DNA of 64,000 nucleotides from an uncultured Alphaproteobacteria bacterium (lineage in GTDB: Bacteria > Pseudomonadota > Alphaproteobacteria > Methylaequorales > Methylaequoraceae). Below, piece by piece: positions 35,849 through 47,154 of this stretch. A program made the position numbers and the translations under genes. The stretch covers positions 1-64,000 of the forward strand of contig CACMWI010000007.1 in the NCBI GenBank assembly GCA_902617375.1. Direction: 5' to 3'. Position 1 is the first letter of the stretch; every line of letters begins with the position of its first letter. Under the pieces are notes generated by a model that was not told the origin of the DNA, ran no database searches, and worked only from the letters and a program-made list of their open reading frames with translations.

Positions 35849-38485
35849 ATGATTGACGATAGCAAGCCAGAAAATACTGAAAACGAAAGCATTTTTATAG
35901 AAAGAGAAATGGAGAACTCTTTCCTAGACTATGCAATGAGTGTAATAGTTTCTAGAGCCTTGCCAGATGTATGCGATGGATTAAAACCAGTCCACAGAAG
36001 AATTATTTATGCAATGAATGAAGCCGGTTATACTTCAGGCAAACCCTCAAGGAAATCTGCGAGAATTGTTGGTGATGTTATGGGTAAATACCATCCGCAT
36101 GGTGATTCAGCAATATATGATGCAATGGTTCGATTGGCCCAAGATTTCAGTATGAGGGTTCCGCTTATTGATGGCCAAGGAAACTTTGGTTCAATGGATG
36201 GAGATTCTGCAGCTGCGATGAGATATACAGAAGCTAAATTATCTCCAATTGCTTCATTTCTTGTAAATGATATTGACAACGAGACTGTTAATTTTAAAGA
36301 AAATTATGATGGAACAGCTTTTGAACCAGAGCTACTCCCTGCTGAGTTCCCAAACTTATTAATAAATGGTTCAGAGGGAATTGCTGTAGGTATGGCAACC
36401 AAAATTCCTCCACATTGTCCAAATGAAATTATTGATGCGTGTTGTAAAATTATTTTAGAACCTAACGCTTCAGATGAAGATTTGCTTGACTTAGTGAAAG
36501 GACCAGATTTCCCAACTGGAGGAATAATTGTTGGGAAAACCGGTATCAAAGATGCTTATTCAAAAGGAAAGGGATCAATAATAATAAGAGCTAAAACATC
36601 TATAGAAAGTTCGAAAAAAGGAAAAGAATCGATAATTGTTTCAGAGATTCCTTATTCAATAAAGAAGTCTCAATTAATTGAAAATATCGCAAAAGTAGCA
36701 AAAGAAAAGATTATAGATGGAATTTCCGAACTGAGAGATGAATCTAATAGAGAAGGGGTGAGAGTTGTAATTGATTTAAAAAGAGATGTGCAAGCTGATG
36801 TGGTAATGAACCAATTATACAAATTTACGTCATTGCAGACCTCTTTTGGTATAAATATGTTGGCATTAAACAACGGCGTTCCAGAACTATTAAATTTAAG
36901 AAGATATTTAGAACTTTTCACAAAGTTTAGGAAAGATGTAGTTTACAAAAGAACCAAATATCATTTAAAGAAAACTAGAGAAAAGGCACACATTCTATTA
37001 GGACTTTCTGTAGCTTTAGAAAATATTGACCTTATAATTGAACTTATTAAATCCTCTAAAGATTCAAATGATGCAAAAAATAAATTGACTTCTCAAAATT
37101 GGAAAATCCCGTCTGATAATTTCATAAAAGATTTTATTAACTCTGATAATGAAGTCTTAATTGAAACTGGTAACTTTAAGATTACCGATACCCAAGCTAA
37201 AGCAATTCTAGAGATTAAGTTGAGTAGACTAACAGGGTTAGAGAGATCAAAACTAGTTAATGATTTAAAGGAATGCGTGAATTTAATAAATAATTTTTTA
37301 AAAATTTTATCTTCAAAAGATAAACTTAACGAAGTAATCGTTGAAGAATTACATCAAATAAAAGAAAAAATAGGATCTTTAAGACAGACTGAAATATCAG
37401 AGAGTGAAGAAATCATTGATGACGAATCACTTATCAAGTCCGAGGATGTTGTTGTTACCTTAACGCATACAGGATATATAAAAAGGGTTCCACTAAATTC
37501 TTACAGAGCACAAAAGCGAGGTGGAAAAGGCAGAGCTGGAATGACAACTAAACAAGAAGATTTTGTCAGCGAGGTTTTTGCAGTAAACACTCTTGCTCCA
37601 CTACTATTCTTTTCATCAAGAGGAATAGTTTATAAACTTAAAACATACAAATTACCAATTGGAAGTCCGACCTCCAAAGGAAAAGCTTTGGTAAATTTAC
37701 TTCCCTTAAGAAGTGGAGAAAAAATAACAGCAATAATGCCATATGATGTTTCAGAAAATAATATAATTTTTGCCACGTCTTCAGGTAACATTAGGAGAAA
37801 TAAGCTTACTGATTTTCACAACATCAATGCAAATGGAAAAATTGCTATGAAATTAAATGATAACGACAAGCTGGTGAATGTATTAACATGCTCAGAGGAT
37901 TCAAATATCTTTTTATCGACTAAACTAGGAAAATGTATTCGATTTTCATGCAGTGATCTCAGAATTTTCTCAGGTAGATCATCTATAGGCGTCAGAGGCA
38001 TAAAACTTTCAAAAGGTGATACAGTTATTTCATTAGCAATTCTTAACGGTATTGACTTTGATGTTACTGAAAGAGACGAATATCTGAGAATAAGCAATTT
38101 AATGAGAAAAAATGAAAAGATAGAAAATAATAATTTAAATGATGAAAAGTTTAAAAATTTGCAAGAAAATGAGGAATTTATTTTAAGTGTTACAGATAAG
38201 GGTTTCGGTAAAAGAAGTTCTGCGTTTGAATACAGAAAAACAAAAAGAGGTGGGCTTGGTATTGCAAATATGCAGTTAAGCAATAGAAATGGAAGTCAGG
38301 TAGTAGCGTCTTTTCCAATTAACAATAGTGATCAGCTAGTGTTAGTTACAGACAAGGGGAAGTTAATTAGATGTCCTGTAAATGACGTAAGAATTGGAGG
38401 AAGACAAACTCAGGGTGTAACCCTTTTTAATGTATCTGATGAAGAAAAAGTTGTTTCCGTTGCTAAATTAGAGGAAAATGACTGA
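35849..38485 (+). CDS. gyrA: DNA gyrase subunit A
   Basis: The 878-residue type II topoisomerase subunit shows [18 protein letters not shown], the quinolone-region [15 protein letters not shown], and catalytic tyrosine in [11 protein letters not shown] (about residue 128). The GyrA-box [11 protein letters not shown] marks it as GyrA rather than ParC and begins the DNA-wrapping C-terminal pinwheel. An Asn/Glu-rich insert ([19 protein letters not shown] region, about 755-775) lies between blades. It overlaps coaD by eight bases. Confidence 0.95.
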   Translation: MIDDSKPENTENESIFIEREMENSFLDYAMSVIVSRALPDVCDGLKPVHRRIIYAMNEAGYTSGKPSRKSARIVGDVMGKYHPHGDSAIYDAMVRLAQDFSMRVPLIDGQGNFGSMDGDSAAAMRYTEAKLSPIASFLVNDIDNETVNFKENYDGTAFEPELLPAEFPNLLINGSEGIAVGMATKIPPHCPNEIIDACCKIILEPNASDEDLLDLVKGPDFPTGGIIVGKTGIKDAYSKGKGSIIIRAKTSIESSKKGKESIIVSEIPYSIKKSQLIENIAKVAKEKIIDGISELRDESNREGVRVVIDLKRDVQADVVMNQLYKFTSLQTSFGINMLALNNGVPELLNLRRYLELFTKFRKDVVYKRTKYHLKKTREKAHILLGLSVALENIDLIIELIKSSKDSNDAKNKLTSQNWKIPSDNFIKDFINSDNEVLIETGNFKITDTQAKAILEIKLSRLTGLERSKLVNDLKECVNLINNFLKILSSKDKLNEVIVEELHQIKEKIGSLRQTEISESEEIIDDESLIKSEDVVVTLTHTGYIKRVPLNSYRAQKRGGKGRAGMTTKQEDFVSEVFAVNTLAPLLFFSSRGIVYKLKTYKLPIGSPTSKGKALVNLLPLRSGEKITAIMPYDVSENNIIFATSSGNIRRNKLTDFHNINANGKIAMKLNDNDKLVNVLTCSEDSNIFLSTKLGKCIRFSCSDLRIFSGRSSIGVRGIKLSKGDTVISLAILNGIDFDVTERDEYLRISNLMRKNEKIENNNLNDEKFKNLQENEEFILSVTDKGFGKRSSAFEYRKTKRGGLGIANMQLSNRNGSQVVASFPINNSDQLVLVTDKGKLIRCPVNDVRIGGRQTQGVTLFNVSDEEKVVSVAKLEEND

Positions 38486-38984
38486 TAATCTTATTACAGG
38501 AATTTATCCTGGAACATTTGACCCTGTGACTTTCGGGCACCTTGACATAATTCAACGAGCTTCTCACATTGTTAATAAATTGATCATAAGTGTTGCAGAA
38601 AATAAACATAAAAAGCCTTTTTTTCAAATAGACGAGAGAATTACTATGATTAAAGAGTCGTTAAAAGGTATTGATACTAAAAGTTGTGATATAGACGTTG
38701 TAGGTTTTGATAATTTGTTAGTCGAACATGCAAAAAAATGTGAAGCAAAAGTTATTATCAGAGGCTTAAGAGCTGTAGCAGATTTTGAATATGAGTTTCA
38801 GATGGCAGGTATGAATTCAAAGTTAGGTCCTGAAATCGAGACAATTTTTTTAATGGCATCCGAAAACCTTCAGTTAACTTCTGCAAGATTTGTGAAAGAA
38901 ATTGCATTATATGATGGTGAGATTAATAATTTTGTTCCAGACAACGTTCTTAAAATGTTTGAAATTAAAAGAAAGGAAAAATAA
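38478..38984 (+). CDS. coaD: Phosphopantetheine adenylyltransferase
   Basis: The 168-residue nucleotidyltransferase catalyses the penultimate step of coenzyme A synthesis. The N-terminal [16 protein letters not shown] contains the T-x-G-H motif, [18 protein letters not shown] binds phosphopantetheine, and SSxxVKE-like SARFVKEIA ends the active site. It overlaps gyrA by eight bases and the next gene by one (TAATG). Confidence 0.96.
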   Translation: MTDNLITGIYPGTFDPVTFGHLDIIQRASHIVNKLIISVAENKHKKPFFQIDERITMIKESLKGIDTKSCDIDVVGFDNLLVEHAKKCEAKVIIRGLRAVADFEYEFQMAGMNSKLGPEIETIFLMASENLQLTSARFVKEIALYDGEINNFVPDNVLKMFEIKRKEK

Positions 38985-39511
38985 TGTTTAAATTTTTAAG
39001 ATATTTTATACAAACTTGCTTATTTTTTATTTTTACTAATACTATGGCAACAGAGAGTCCAGTGCTTCACATGGTTTTAGAGAAAGGGATTGTAAAAATT
39101 AAGACTTTTTCTGAAAAAGCCCCAAATACAGTCAAAAGGATAATAGAGTTGTCGGAATCTGGATTTTACGACGGTTTGACTTTCCATAGAGTCATATCTG
39201 GTTTTATGGCTCAAGGAGGAGATCCAAAAGGTGACGGAACTGGTGGAAGCGGTAAAAATATTAAAGCTGAATTTAATGATATTAAACATGAACGGGGGAT
39301 TGTATCGATGGCAAGGGCAAATGACCCAGATTCAGCTGATAGTCAATTTTTTATTTGTTACGACAGTCATCCATTTTTGGATGGCAAATATACAGTTTGG
39401 GGTAAAGTTATTGAAGGGATGAACTTAATTGATAGAATTCCAGAGGGAAAAGGCCAAAACGGACAAGTTCTTAGAAACCCTACCAAAATTATTACAATGA
39501 GATTAAAATAA
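38984..39511 (+). CDS. ppiA: Exported cyclophilin-type peptidyl-prolyl isomerase
   Basis: The 175-residue cyclophilin has an N-terminal signal peptide (about residues 1-22, ending TMATE), so it probably acts in the periplasm. Active-site motifs are FHRVISGFMAQGGDP, MARANDPDSADSQFFI, and LDGKYTVWGKV. It accelerates proline isomerisation in folding proteins. It is the last gene of the ssb-gyrA-coaD operon and ends 53 bases before tRNA-Lys. Confidence 0.92.
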   Translation: MFKFLRYFIQTCLFFIFTNTMATESPVLHMVLEKGIVKIKTFSEKAPNTVKRIIELSESGFYDGLTFHRVISGFMAQGGDPKGDGTGGSGKNIKAEFNDIKHERGIVSMARANDPDSADSQFFICYDSHPFLDGKYTVWGKVIEGMNLIDRIPEGKGQNGQVLRNPTKIITMRLK

Positions 39512-39523
39512 AATAAATTTTTG

Positions 39524-39552
39524 TTGTGAAAATCATATAATTTTACTATATC
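39524..39552 (+). promoter_or_regulatory. Candidate tRNA-Lys promoter
   Basis: TTGTGA, a 17-base spacer and TATATC lie 13 bases upstream of the mature tRNA-Lys 5' end. Position and spacing fit sigma70, but the -10 match is four of six and AT-rich DNA makes this weak evidence. Confidence 0.3.
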
Positions 39553-39564
39553 CTAAATAACAAA

Positions 39565-39640
39565 GCGCCCGTAGCTCAGTTGGTAGAGCACTCCCCTTTT
39601 AAGGGAGTTGTCATGAGTTCGAGCCTCATCGGGCGTACCA
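39565..39640 (+). tRNA. tRNA-Lys (TTT anticodon)
   Basis: A complete 76-nt cloverleaf: acceptor GCGCCCG with CGGGCGT (G-U at the first pair), discriminator A and encoded CCA. The D arm is AGCTCAGTTGGTAGAGC, the anticodon stem-loop CTCCC-CTTTTAA-GGGAG has TTT, and the T arm is ATGAGTTCGAGCCTCAT. The DUF502 gene starts 18 bases downstream. Confidence 0.97.
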
Positions 39641-39657
39641 AAAGACTTGAGTGCTAA

Positions 39658-40281
39658 ATGTGGGCTAGATTAAAAAACTATTTTTTTACTGGAATTCTAG
39701 TAACCGCACCAGTTGTTATTACTTTTTGGATTGTAATCTCACTTATTAACTTATTTGATAGGCTTATCACACCTGTCATACCATATTATTTAAATCCTAA
39801 TTTTTATCTACCAAGAGATGTTCCAGGATTAGGTCTCATAGTACTTATTTTATTCATGGTTGTTATTGGTTCTTTGACAGCCAATTTCTTCGGTTCATGG
39901 CTTCTTAAGAAAACTGATTTGATAATACAAAGAATTCCATTGATAAAAGTTTTTTATAAAACAATTAAACAAATTTTGGAAACGATTCTCAAAACAAATT
40001 CTGATGCCTTCAGAGAAGCAGTTCTAGTTGAATATCCCAGGAAAGGAGTGTGGGTTATAGGTTTTACAACAGGCGATGTTGAGGGTGAGATTAAAAACAA
40101 ATTGAAAAAAAAACTTACCAATGTTTTTATCCCAACAACACCCAATCCAACATCCGGTTTTCTTTTAATGGTTCCTAATTCCGAATTAAAAAAATTAAAT
40201 GTTAGTGTTGATGACGCAATAAAAACAATTGTATCAGCAGGTATAATTAAATTAGAATCTAAACGGAATAAAAATTCTTAA
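39658..40281 (+). CDS. DUF502 family membrane protein
   Basis: The 207-residue protein has two membrane helices (about 8-32 and 56-78) and a soluble C-terminal domain. The family signature appears as FFTGILVTAPVVITFWI, RIPLIKVFYKTIKQ, VLVEYPRKGVWVIGFTTG, and FIPTTPNPTSGFLLMVP. The role is not established. It is encoded directly after tRNA-Lys, and its 3' end overlaps convergent recG by 23 bases. Confidence 0.92.
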   Translation: MWARLKNYFFTGILVTAPVVITFWIVISLINLFDRLITPVIPYYLNPNFYLPRDVPGLGLIVLILFMVVIGSLTANFFGSWLLKKTDLIIQRIPLIKVFYKTIKQILETILKTNSDAFREAVLVEYPRKGVWVIGFTTGDVEGEIKNKLKKKLTNVFIPTTPNPTSGFLLMVPNSELKKLNVSVDDAIKTIVSAGIIKLESKRNKNS

Positions 40282-42325
40282 AATTTTTCTCTTGATAAAA
40301 AATTTTCTGTAGAAACTCAATTTTATCTATGTTTTCTCTATAATTTTTTATTAAATATTCTGAATTTTCTTTAACAGAATTAAGTAGTGTGTGATCTTCA
40401 TGAGGTCTAAAAAATTTCCATGATGGAAGCCCAGTTTGGTTTGTTCCAAAAAAATCACCAGCTCCCCTCAAATAAAGATCCTTTTCAGCGATTTCAAAGC
40501 CATCACTGCTTTTTTTTAGAATCAAAAGTCTTTGTTTTGATAACTCTGATAAATTTTGATTATAAATTAAAACGCAATTTGATTGAAGATTACCTCTAGT
40601 TACTCTTCCTCTAAGTTGATGAAGTTGTGCAAGTCCAAATCTTTCAACATTTTCGATTATCATTAATGTTGCATTAGGAATATTTATTCCAACTTCAATA
40701 ACGGTTGTAGATACAAGAATCATAATTTTTTGACTTTTAAAGTTCTGCATTACTCTCTCAGCATCTTCTTTATTTACTTTACCATGAATAAAACCAACTT
40801 TGTTTTTAAATCGTTTCCTTAGGTATTCATATCTTGTGATTAATGTTTGCTCTTCAGAATCTAATGTTCCTATTGTGGGTAAAATCCAAAATACCTGTTC
40901 ATTCTTAATAAGTTTTCTTTCAATACCTTCTATTAGTGTTTCAATCTGATTTTTATTTATTAAAGATGTAATTACTTCTTTTCTTCCTTGGGGTTTAGAC
41001 TTAATATTCGAGATAGATATTTCACCATACATCACAAAAGAAAGACTTCTTGGAATTGGTGTTGCGGACATAATTAAAGTATGACATCCATCTGATTTTT
41101 CTAAAAGATTAATTCTTTGTTTTACACCAAACTTGTGTTGTTCGTCTATGACGATAAGACCTAATTTATAGAACTCAATAGAGGGATTGTAAACGCTATG
41201 AGTTCCTATTAAAATGTCTATATTTTTCTTTGCTAAACGAGCGTAAATATCTTTTTTATTTTTGGTTTTACCAGTGAGTATTTCAGTTTTAATATTTAAT
41301 GGAGAAAGTAGTTTATTGAAATAATCAAAATGCTGATTGGCTAATATTTCTGTTGGAGCCATTAAGACTACTTGATATCCGCTTTTAATTACATCGGCAA
41401 CAATTAAGAGTGTAACTATTGTCTTCCCAGAACCAACATCACCCTGTATTAGTCTATACATTTGTTTTTTTAATGATAAGTCATATTTTATGTCCTGCAA
41501 AGTTGTTAATTGATCTTTTGTAAGTTTAAATGAAAGTTTACTTTGAATTTTATTTGACAATTCATAATTTACAATTGGTGAAATATTATTTTTTAAATTA
41601 ATTTTTGTTTTTAGTTTATAAAAAATTATATAACTTGCGAGAAGCTCGTCATATGCAAGTCTTTGACGATTTATTTCGAGTAATTTAATTTCACAAAGAG
41701 CATTGGGATTGTGAAGGTGTAAAAGAGAATCTCTAAAAGAGTTCCAATTTTTTTTTCTAAACTTTTTTAGGATCCATTCTTCTGGAAAATTATAAGATTC
41801 AATAATATCTATATGATTTTTAATAAACTTTCTGAAAATTTTTTTATTAATCCTTTTTCTTGATAAATCGTATTGTGGTTCAAATTTGTCGAAATAAAAG
41901 AAATCTTTCTCATTTAAAATTCCTGTTGGGTGAATAATTTGAAGCTTATTCTTTACATAAACTAATTTACCTGTGATTCTGTATATATTTTCTAGTTTAA
42001 TATAATTTTTGATTTGAAATTCATTCATATTAAAAAAAAGGAGTTCAATTATTTGTTTTTTTTTATTTTCGCATAGAATCCTAAATGGAGAGTTTTTACT
42101 GTACTTTTTTTCATATTTATTTATTAACAAGTCACATGAGATAATTTTTTCGAAATGAATTGGTTTGATTTCTTCAACTAAAATATTCTCATTAATACTT
42201 AGTGGCATGTGAGTAAAAAGATCAATAATTCTTTTTCCGAAATTGCTGATGATGTTTTTAATTGTTAAGTTATTTTTTAAGAAATCGAAATTATTAAAAA
42301 TATTTTTATTTTTCAAATTGTTCAT
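40259..42325 (-). CDS. recG: ATP-dependent DNA helicase RecG
   Basis: The 688-residue superfamily 2 helicase has an N-terminal wedge/OB domain, Walker A QGDVGSGKTIV, DEQH box VIDEQHKFGVKQR, SATPIPRSL, and the helicase C domain with VIEVGINIPNATLMI and the C-terminal TRG motif QLHQLRGRV. It remodels stalled forks and recombination intermediates. It is head-to-head with sdhE, with only about 5-26 bases between starts, a layout common in Alphaproteobacteria. Confidence 0.95.
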   Translation of the reverse strand: MNNLKNKNIFNNFDFLKNNLTIKNIISNFGKRIIDLFTHMPLSINENILVEEIKPIHFEKIISCDLLINKYEKKYSKNSPFRILCENKKKQIIELLFFNMNEFQIKNYIKLENIYRITGKLVYVKNKLQIIHPTGILNEKDFFYFDKFEPQYDLSRKRINKKIFRKFIKNHIDIIESYNFPEEWILKKFRKKNWNSFRDSLLHLHNPNALCEIKLLEINRQRLAYDELLASYIIFYKLKTKINLKNNISPIVNYELSNKIQSKLSFKLTKDQLTTLQDIKYDLSLKKQMYRLIQGDVGSGKTIVTLLIVADVIKSGYQVVLMAPTEILANQHFDYFNKLLSPLNIKTEILTGKTKNKKDIYARLAKKNIDILIGTHSVYNPSIEFYKLGLIVIDEQHKFGVKQRINLLEKSDGCHTLIMSATPIPRSLSFVMYGEISISNIKSKPQGRKEVITSLINKNQIETLIEGIERKLIKNEQVFWILPTIGTLDSEEQTLITRYEYLRKRFKNKVGFIHGKVNKEDAERVMQNFKSQKIMILVSTTVIEVGINIPNATLMIIENVERFGLAQLHQLRGRVTRGNLQSNCVLIYNQNLSELSKQRLLILKKSSDGFEIAEKDLYLRGAGDFFGTNQTGLPSWKFFRPHEDHTLLNSVKENSEYLIKNYRENIDKIEFLQKIFYQEKNFKNFYSV

Positions 42326-42351
42326 TTAAAATGCTCCAAAAAGTTTTTATT

Positions 42352-42615
42352 ATGAATATATCTTCTAAAAAAAAAATTCTACATAGAGCTAAGTACAGAG
42401 GCATTAAAGAATTAGACATTATATTTGAAAAATTCGTCAACACATATAAATATAAATTAAATGATCAAGAATTTAAAGAACTTGAAGAAATTTTAAATCT
42501 ACCAGATAATCTTCTTTTAGATATTATTTTAAAGAAAGAAAAAGTTCCTGCTAATTATGACAATCCTGTAATGAAAAAAATTTTTAAAACTTGTAACGAC
42601 AAATCAAGTGAATAA
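42352..42615 (+). CDS. sdhE: Succinate dehydrogenase flavinylation factor SdhE
   Basis: The small DUF339 protein (87 residues from ATG 42352) has the RGxxE motif as YRGIKELD, which contacts the flavoprotein during covalent FAD attachment. Acidic helices and the PDNLLLDII segment match the family. An in-frame ATG at 42331 would add seven residues; the later start fits the family length. It overlaps mfd by eight bases. Confidence 0.87.
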   Translation: MNISSKKKILHRAKYRGIKELDIIFEKFVNTYKYKLNDQEFKELEEILNLPDNLLLDIILKKEKVPANYDNPVMKKIFKTCNDKSSE

Positions 42616-45600
42616 AAGCTCCAATAAATTTGCATTAGATAAATCTTCATTAGAGTTCTTTTTAGCTGCTGAGTCTAATAAATATAATAAAATTGCATAT
42701 TTTTCGAGTATTGAATATGACTTTGATGACATCAAAAATAAATTACTTAAAATCAACCCTAAATTGAATGTAATAGAATTTCCAAGTTTTGATTGTTTAT
42801 TTTTCTCAAATCTTTCACCAACAAATAAAAATAAGTCTGATCGAATAAATTGTCTTCATAATTTAGTTTTCTCAGATTTATCAGATAATATAATTATAAG
42901 CTCTCTTAAAGCCATAGTAACTAATACAATTAACATTGAAACCGTAAAAAAATTTCAATTAGTGATTAGTAATAAGAGCTCTTTAACTTACGACAAGATT
43001 CTTAACTTTTTAGTTGAAGGTGGATATGAGAAGGTGGATTTTGTTCATAATAGAGGAGAATTTGCAATTAGAGGAGAAATTATGGATATTTTCTCTCCAA
43101 TTCATAAACAACCCCTCAGAATTTTATTTGACTTTGAAAAAATAGACAAACTTAATTTGTTTTCTACACAAGACCAACTTTCAACAAGTACTGTTAACGA
43201 TTATTATTTATCCTTATCCTCTGAGTTTCAATTCAATTCTGATAATATAGAATGCTTTAGAAGCTCATTTAGGCAACTAAAACTAAAGGATAAAGACGAT
43301 TATTATAAATCTCTTTCTCAGAAAATAGTCTTACCAGGTTCAGAACAGTTTTTTCCAATCTTAAATAATAATTTTAATTCTTTTTTTGAATATTTAGATG
43401 GTTATAAAATCCTTTTGGACTCAAATTTTGAAAAAGATTTCAAACAAGTTACATCGGATTCATTTGAGAATATTGATGAATATAAAGATTTAAATAAAAT
43501 CGGCTGCAATTATTTTTATAATTTAAAAGAACTAAATTCTAAAATTGAAAATAGATTCCATACTCTTTCATTCAATCCGTTAAATTCAAAAGAAGAAGGA
43601 ATAAATTATTTTTCATCAAGATATGATTTTAATAAAAACAAAATACTAAATCAAAAAAAGTTAATATCTTTAATAAAAAAAAGAGAAATTATAATTTTCT
43701 GTTATTCATCAAATGTAAATAAAAAAAAAATTCTAAGTTTTTTAAATTCACAAAATATAAACTATATAGACAATTTAAAACAAGATCTTTTCGATTTAAC
43801 TAGAATAAACTTTAACTTTTTAGTCTATAAATTCACAATAGATAATAGTTTTGTTTTAAATTTTAATAATACTCATTCACTATATTTTATTGCCGATGAA
43901 GAAATTTATGGCAAAACCTCAAAAAAATATATTTCTAAATCAATAAAAGAAGAAAATCTAATTGATGATTATTCAAATCTTAAAATTGGAGATTATATAG
44001 TCCATAATGACCACGGTATTGGAAAATATAATGGACTTATATCAAGAACGTTTAATAACATTGTTCAAGAGTTTTTGGAGTTGCTATATCAAGGGAATGA
44101 CAAATTGTTAATTCCAGTAGAAAACTTAGATCAGATTTCAAAATATGGTCAAAGTGAAATTAAGGTGAGCTTGGATAAGTTAGGTATGCAGAGTTGGCAG
44201 CAAAGAAGGGCTATTGTAAAGAATCGAATAAAAGATATTGCAGAGAATTTATTAAAAACTGCAGCTAAGAGAAAATTAGAAAAAGGTGATGTTCTCATTC
44301 CTAAATCTTTTGAGTATGAGAAATTCTCATCGGAATTTGAATTTACGGAAACATCAGATCAGTTAAAATCAATACAGCAAATTGAAAATGATTTGGCCTC
44401 AGGTACACCTATGGATCGTTTAATCTGTGGAGATGTGGGTTTTGGCAAAACAGAAATAGCAATGAGAGCTTCATTTATTTCTGTTTCAGCTGGGTACCAA
44501 GTTGCATTGATATGCCCTAAATTACTTTTAGTGAATCAACACATAAAAAATTTTAAAAAAAGATTTAAAAATTTTGATTATGTAATAAAAAAAATTTCAA
44601 GAATAGAATCAGATACTGAAAAAAAAAAACTTAAAGAAGAAATTGAAAACGGAAATATTGATATTCTAATTGGAACTCATGCAATATTATCCAGCGAACT
44701 TGTCTTTAAAAAGTTAGGTCTAATAATCATTGATGAGGAGCAGAGTTTTGGTGTTGAACAAAAAGAAATACTAAAAAAATTTAAGCCAAATTGTCATATC
44801 CTGACTTTAACTGCAACACCAATTCCAAGAACATTGCAATCGTCTATATTTCAATTAAAAAATATTTCATTAATTAAAACCCCACCTCTTAGTAGATTGA
44901 ATATAAAAACCTATCTTATGTTAAAGGAAAAAAAACAATTAAAAAAAATTATTCAAAAAGAAATTAATCGTGATGGACAGATTTTTTATGTTGCACCGAG
45001 AATTTCTGATTTAAATAATATCCAAAAAAATCTAAATAATCTCATTCCTAATGAAAAAATAGAAGTAATTCATGGTAGATTATCCAATAAAAATATTGAA
45101 GAATCTTATAATAGATTCTTTTTAAAAAAGTCAAAAATATTGGTCTCAACAGCTATGATCGAATCTGGATTAGATATTTCTAATGTAAATACAATAATAA
45201 TTGAAAAGCCACAATTATTTGGCCTATCTCAGTTATATCAGTTAAGAGGACGAGTAGGCAGGTCAAGTAGACAAGCATATGCATATTTGCTTCTTGATGA
45301 TTTTAAAAATATAAGCGAAAATTCAATTCAAAAACTTAAAATAATCTCTAAAATTCAAAACCTTGGTGCAGGCTTGTCTATTGCTTCTAGTGACCTTGAT
45401 CTAAGAGGAGGAGGGAATATTGTTGGATCGGAACAGTCAGGTCATATTAAAGAAGTAGGTATTGAACTATATTATAAAATGCTCAAAGAAACTATTGACG
45501 AACTTAAAAATATTAAGAAAACTGATAGAGATTGGTCCCCAGTCATTAAACTTGGGTTCGCAATTAGTATTCCAAAAAATTACATTAAAGATTTGGATAT

Positions 45601-45976
45601 GAGATTAAGGTTTTATAGAAAAATATCGAATATAGTTAATATTGACGAATTAAAAGATATGTTATCCAACTTGAATGATAGGTTCGGAACCATTCCTAAA
45701 TCTCTCAAAAATTTATTTCATATAATTGAGATTAAAATAAAAGCAAAAAAGATGAATATAAAAAAAATTGAGAATACCAATAAAGGTTTTGTACTGGAAT
45801 TTAAAGATGATAATATGATGAATGTTGAAAAACTTATAAAATTAGTTGAAAAAAATGCTGAAATTTTAAAATTGATGCCAGGTTCAAAGTTATTTTTTAA
45901 GAATGTTAAAATTAAAGATGAAGAGAAAGTCATGAGTTTAAAAAATTTTTTACAAATACTCTCTAAACAAATATGA
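42608..45976 (+). CDS. mfd: Transcription-repair coupling factor
   Basis: The 1122-residue protein has the UvrB-like N-terminal module, the RNA-polymerase-interacting domain (GDYIVHNDHGIGKYNGL, about 460), and RecG-like helicase domains. These carry Walker A CGDVGFGKTEIA, IDEEQSFGVEQK, TATPIPRTL, and the TRG motif YQLRGRVGRS. It removes stalled polymerase and recruits UvrA, also encoded here. It starts with GTG inside sdhE and ends overlapping the next gene by four bases. Confidence 0.95.
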   Translation: MNKSSNKFALDKSSLEFFLAAESNKYNKIAYFSSIEYDFDDIKNKLLKINPKLNVIEFPSFDCLFFSNLSPTNKNKSDRINCLHNLVFSDLSDNIIISSLKAIVTNTINIETVKKFQLVISNKSSLTYDKILNFLVEGGYEKVDFVHNRGEFAIRGEIMDIFSPIHKQPLRILFDFEKIDKLNLFSTQDQLSTSTVNDYYLSLSSEFQFNSDNIECFRSSFRQLKLKDKDDYYKSLSQKIVLPGSEQFFPILNNNFNSFFEYLDGYKILLDSNFEKDFKQVTSDSFENIDEYKDLNKIGCNYFYNLKELNSKIENRFHTLSFNPLNSKEEGINYFSSRYDFNKNKILNQKKLISLIKKREIIIFCYSSNVNKKKILSFLNSQNINYIDNLKQDLFDLTRINFNFLVYKFTIDNSFVLNFNNTHSLYFIADEEIYGKTSKKYISKSIKEENLIDDYSNLKIGDYIVHNDHGIGKYNGLISRTFNNIVQEFLELLYQGNDKLLIPVENLDQISKYGQSEIKVSLDKLGMQSWQQRRAIVKNRIKDIAENLLKTAAKRKLEKGDVLIPKSFEYEKFSSEFEFTETSDQLKSIQQIENDLASGTPMDRLICGDVGFGKTEIAMRASFISVSAGYQVALICPKLLLVNQHIKNFKKRFKNFDYVIKKISRIESDTEKKKLKEEIENGNIDILIGTHAILSSELVFKKLGLIIIDEEQSFGVEQKEILKKFKPNCHILTLTATPIPRTLQSSIFQLKNISLIKTPPLSRLNIKTYLMLKEKKQLKKIIQKEINRDGQIFYVAPRISDLNNIQKNLNNLIPNEKIEVIHGRLSNKNIEESYNRFFLKKSKILVSTAMIESGLDISNVNTIIIEKPQLFGLSQLYQLRGRVGRSSRQAYAYLLLDDFKNISENSIQKLKIISKIQNLGAGLSIASSDLDLRGGGNIVGSEQSGHIKEVGIELYYKMLKETIDELKNIKKTDRDWSPVIKLGFAISIPKNYIKDLDMRLRFYRKISNIVNIDELKDMLSNLNDRFGTIPKSLKNLFHIIEIKIKAKKMNIKKIENTNKGFVLEFKDDNMMNVEKLIKLVEKNAEILKLMPGSKLFFKNVKIKDEEKVMSLKNFLQILSKQI

Positions 45977-47154
45977 ATACTTCTAAGAAACAGATTAATT
46001 TGAATTTGAACGATTTTCTTCCTTTTATTGACGGTTTGGATATTGCTATAAACTTTTCTTTAGTTATTTTTTTATCTTCTTTTCTTTTAGAGTCATTAGA
46101 TACAAGAATAACTGTTGTTATCTTATGTTTTGTTACTTCATTATCTTTAATTTCCAGAATATTTGACCTAAAAATTTCAAAGTTATTAGAAAAATTAAAA
46201 ATCAATAAAATAAATCTATTTTTAATTTTATTCTTTCTCTACTTTATACCTGTTATAATCCAAAAGGAATTTCCAATTTTTCTATCAATTGGAATTTTCG
46301 TAATTTTTCGTGTTTTCACAGGTATTATAATTTCATTAAGTTATAGAAATGTTTTAATAAACGAACAAAAATTTGTTACTAATATTTTACAATTAAAATA
46401 TTGGATATTGATTTTTCTTGGTATTGCCTGTGGTTCTCTATTTTATAATTTAATAAATGAAATTTATTCAAATGATTTTATGAATAATGGTGGTTGGAAA
46501 ATACTTTATGTAATAGTTATAACCTTACTTTTAGTAATATTTGTATTTTCCAAATTTCATTTAAAAAAAAATGTAATTATAATGCTAGATTCAAATAATA
46601 TAAAAGATAATTCTTTTGTTGCTAACTATACAAACAGTTTTATTTTATTTGTACCTATTTTATGTTTTTTATTTTTTTCTTTTTCTAATTGGCTACCAAA
46701 ATTCAGTAATCCTGAAAATTTATATTTTTTGAGCTATGGATTTTTATATTTATTTTTAACTAACTTAATTTTGTTTTTTATAACACCGCTTGCTAATATT
46801 GTAGGTAGAAGAAAATCTGTGATTTTTTTCAATATATCAGTTCTAATAATTTCCTCAGTTTGCTCATTTGTAAATCATTCATCAAGTTATAGTATTGATT
46901 TTCTAAAATTTTTTTTATCTTTGGTGTCAAGTTTCACAATTTGTAGCTTTATCCTTCAACAGCAAATAGATAGAACAAAAGAGAATTCATGCATTTCAAG
47001 CTTAAACCTTTCTTTTCTTACTGCAGCTATATTTGCTTCACCATTTGTTTTTTTTTCAGTTAATTTTTCAATAAATTATTCTGTTATTTACATATTTTTA
47101 TCAATAGTTTATTTTATAAATTATACAAGACACGTTTTTAAAAAAGATGGATAA
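45973..47154 (+). CDS. MFS-like multi-pass membrane protein
   Basis: The 393-residue, highly hydrophobic protein has about 11-12 predicted membrane helices with a short central cytoplasmic region, the layout of a major facilitator. The conserved G-x-x-x-D/R-x-x-R-K/R motif is only weakly represented, for example ANIVGRRKSV between later helices. The substrate is unknown. It overlaps mfd by four bases (ATGA) and the parvulin gene by eight bases. Confidence 0.7.
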   Translation: MNTSKKQINLNLNDFLPFIDGLDIAINFSLVIFLSSFLLESLDTRITVVILCFVTSLSLISRIFDLKISKLLEKLKINKINLFLILFFLYFIPVIIQKEFPIFLSIGIFVIFRVFTGIIISLSYRNVLINEQKFVTNILQLKYWILIFLGIACGSLFYNLINEIYSNDFMNNGGWKILYVIVITLLLVIFVFSKFHLKKNVIIMLDSNNIKDNSFVANYTNSFILFVPILCFLFFSFSNWLPKFSNPENLYFLSYGFLYLFLTNLILFFITPLANIVGRRKSVIFFNISVLIISSVCSFVNHSSSYSIDFLKFFLSLVSSFTICSFILQQQIDRTKENSCISSLNLSFLTAAIFASPFVFFSVNFSINYSVIYIFLSIVYFINYTRHVFKKDG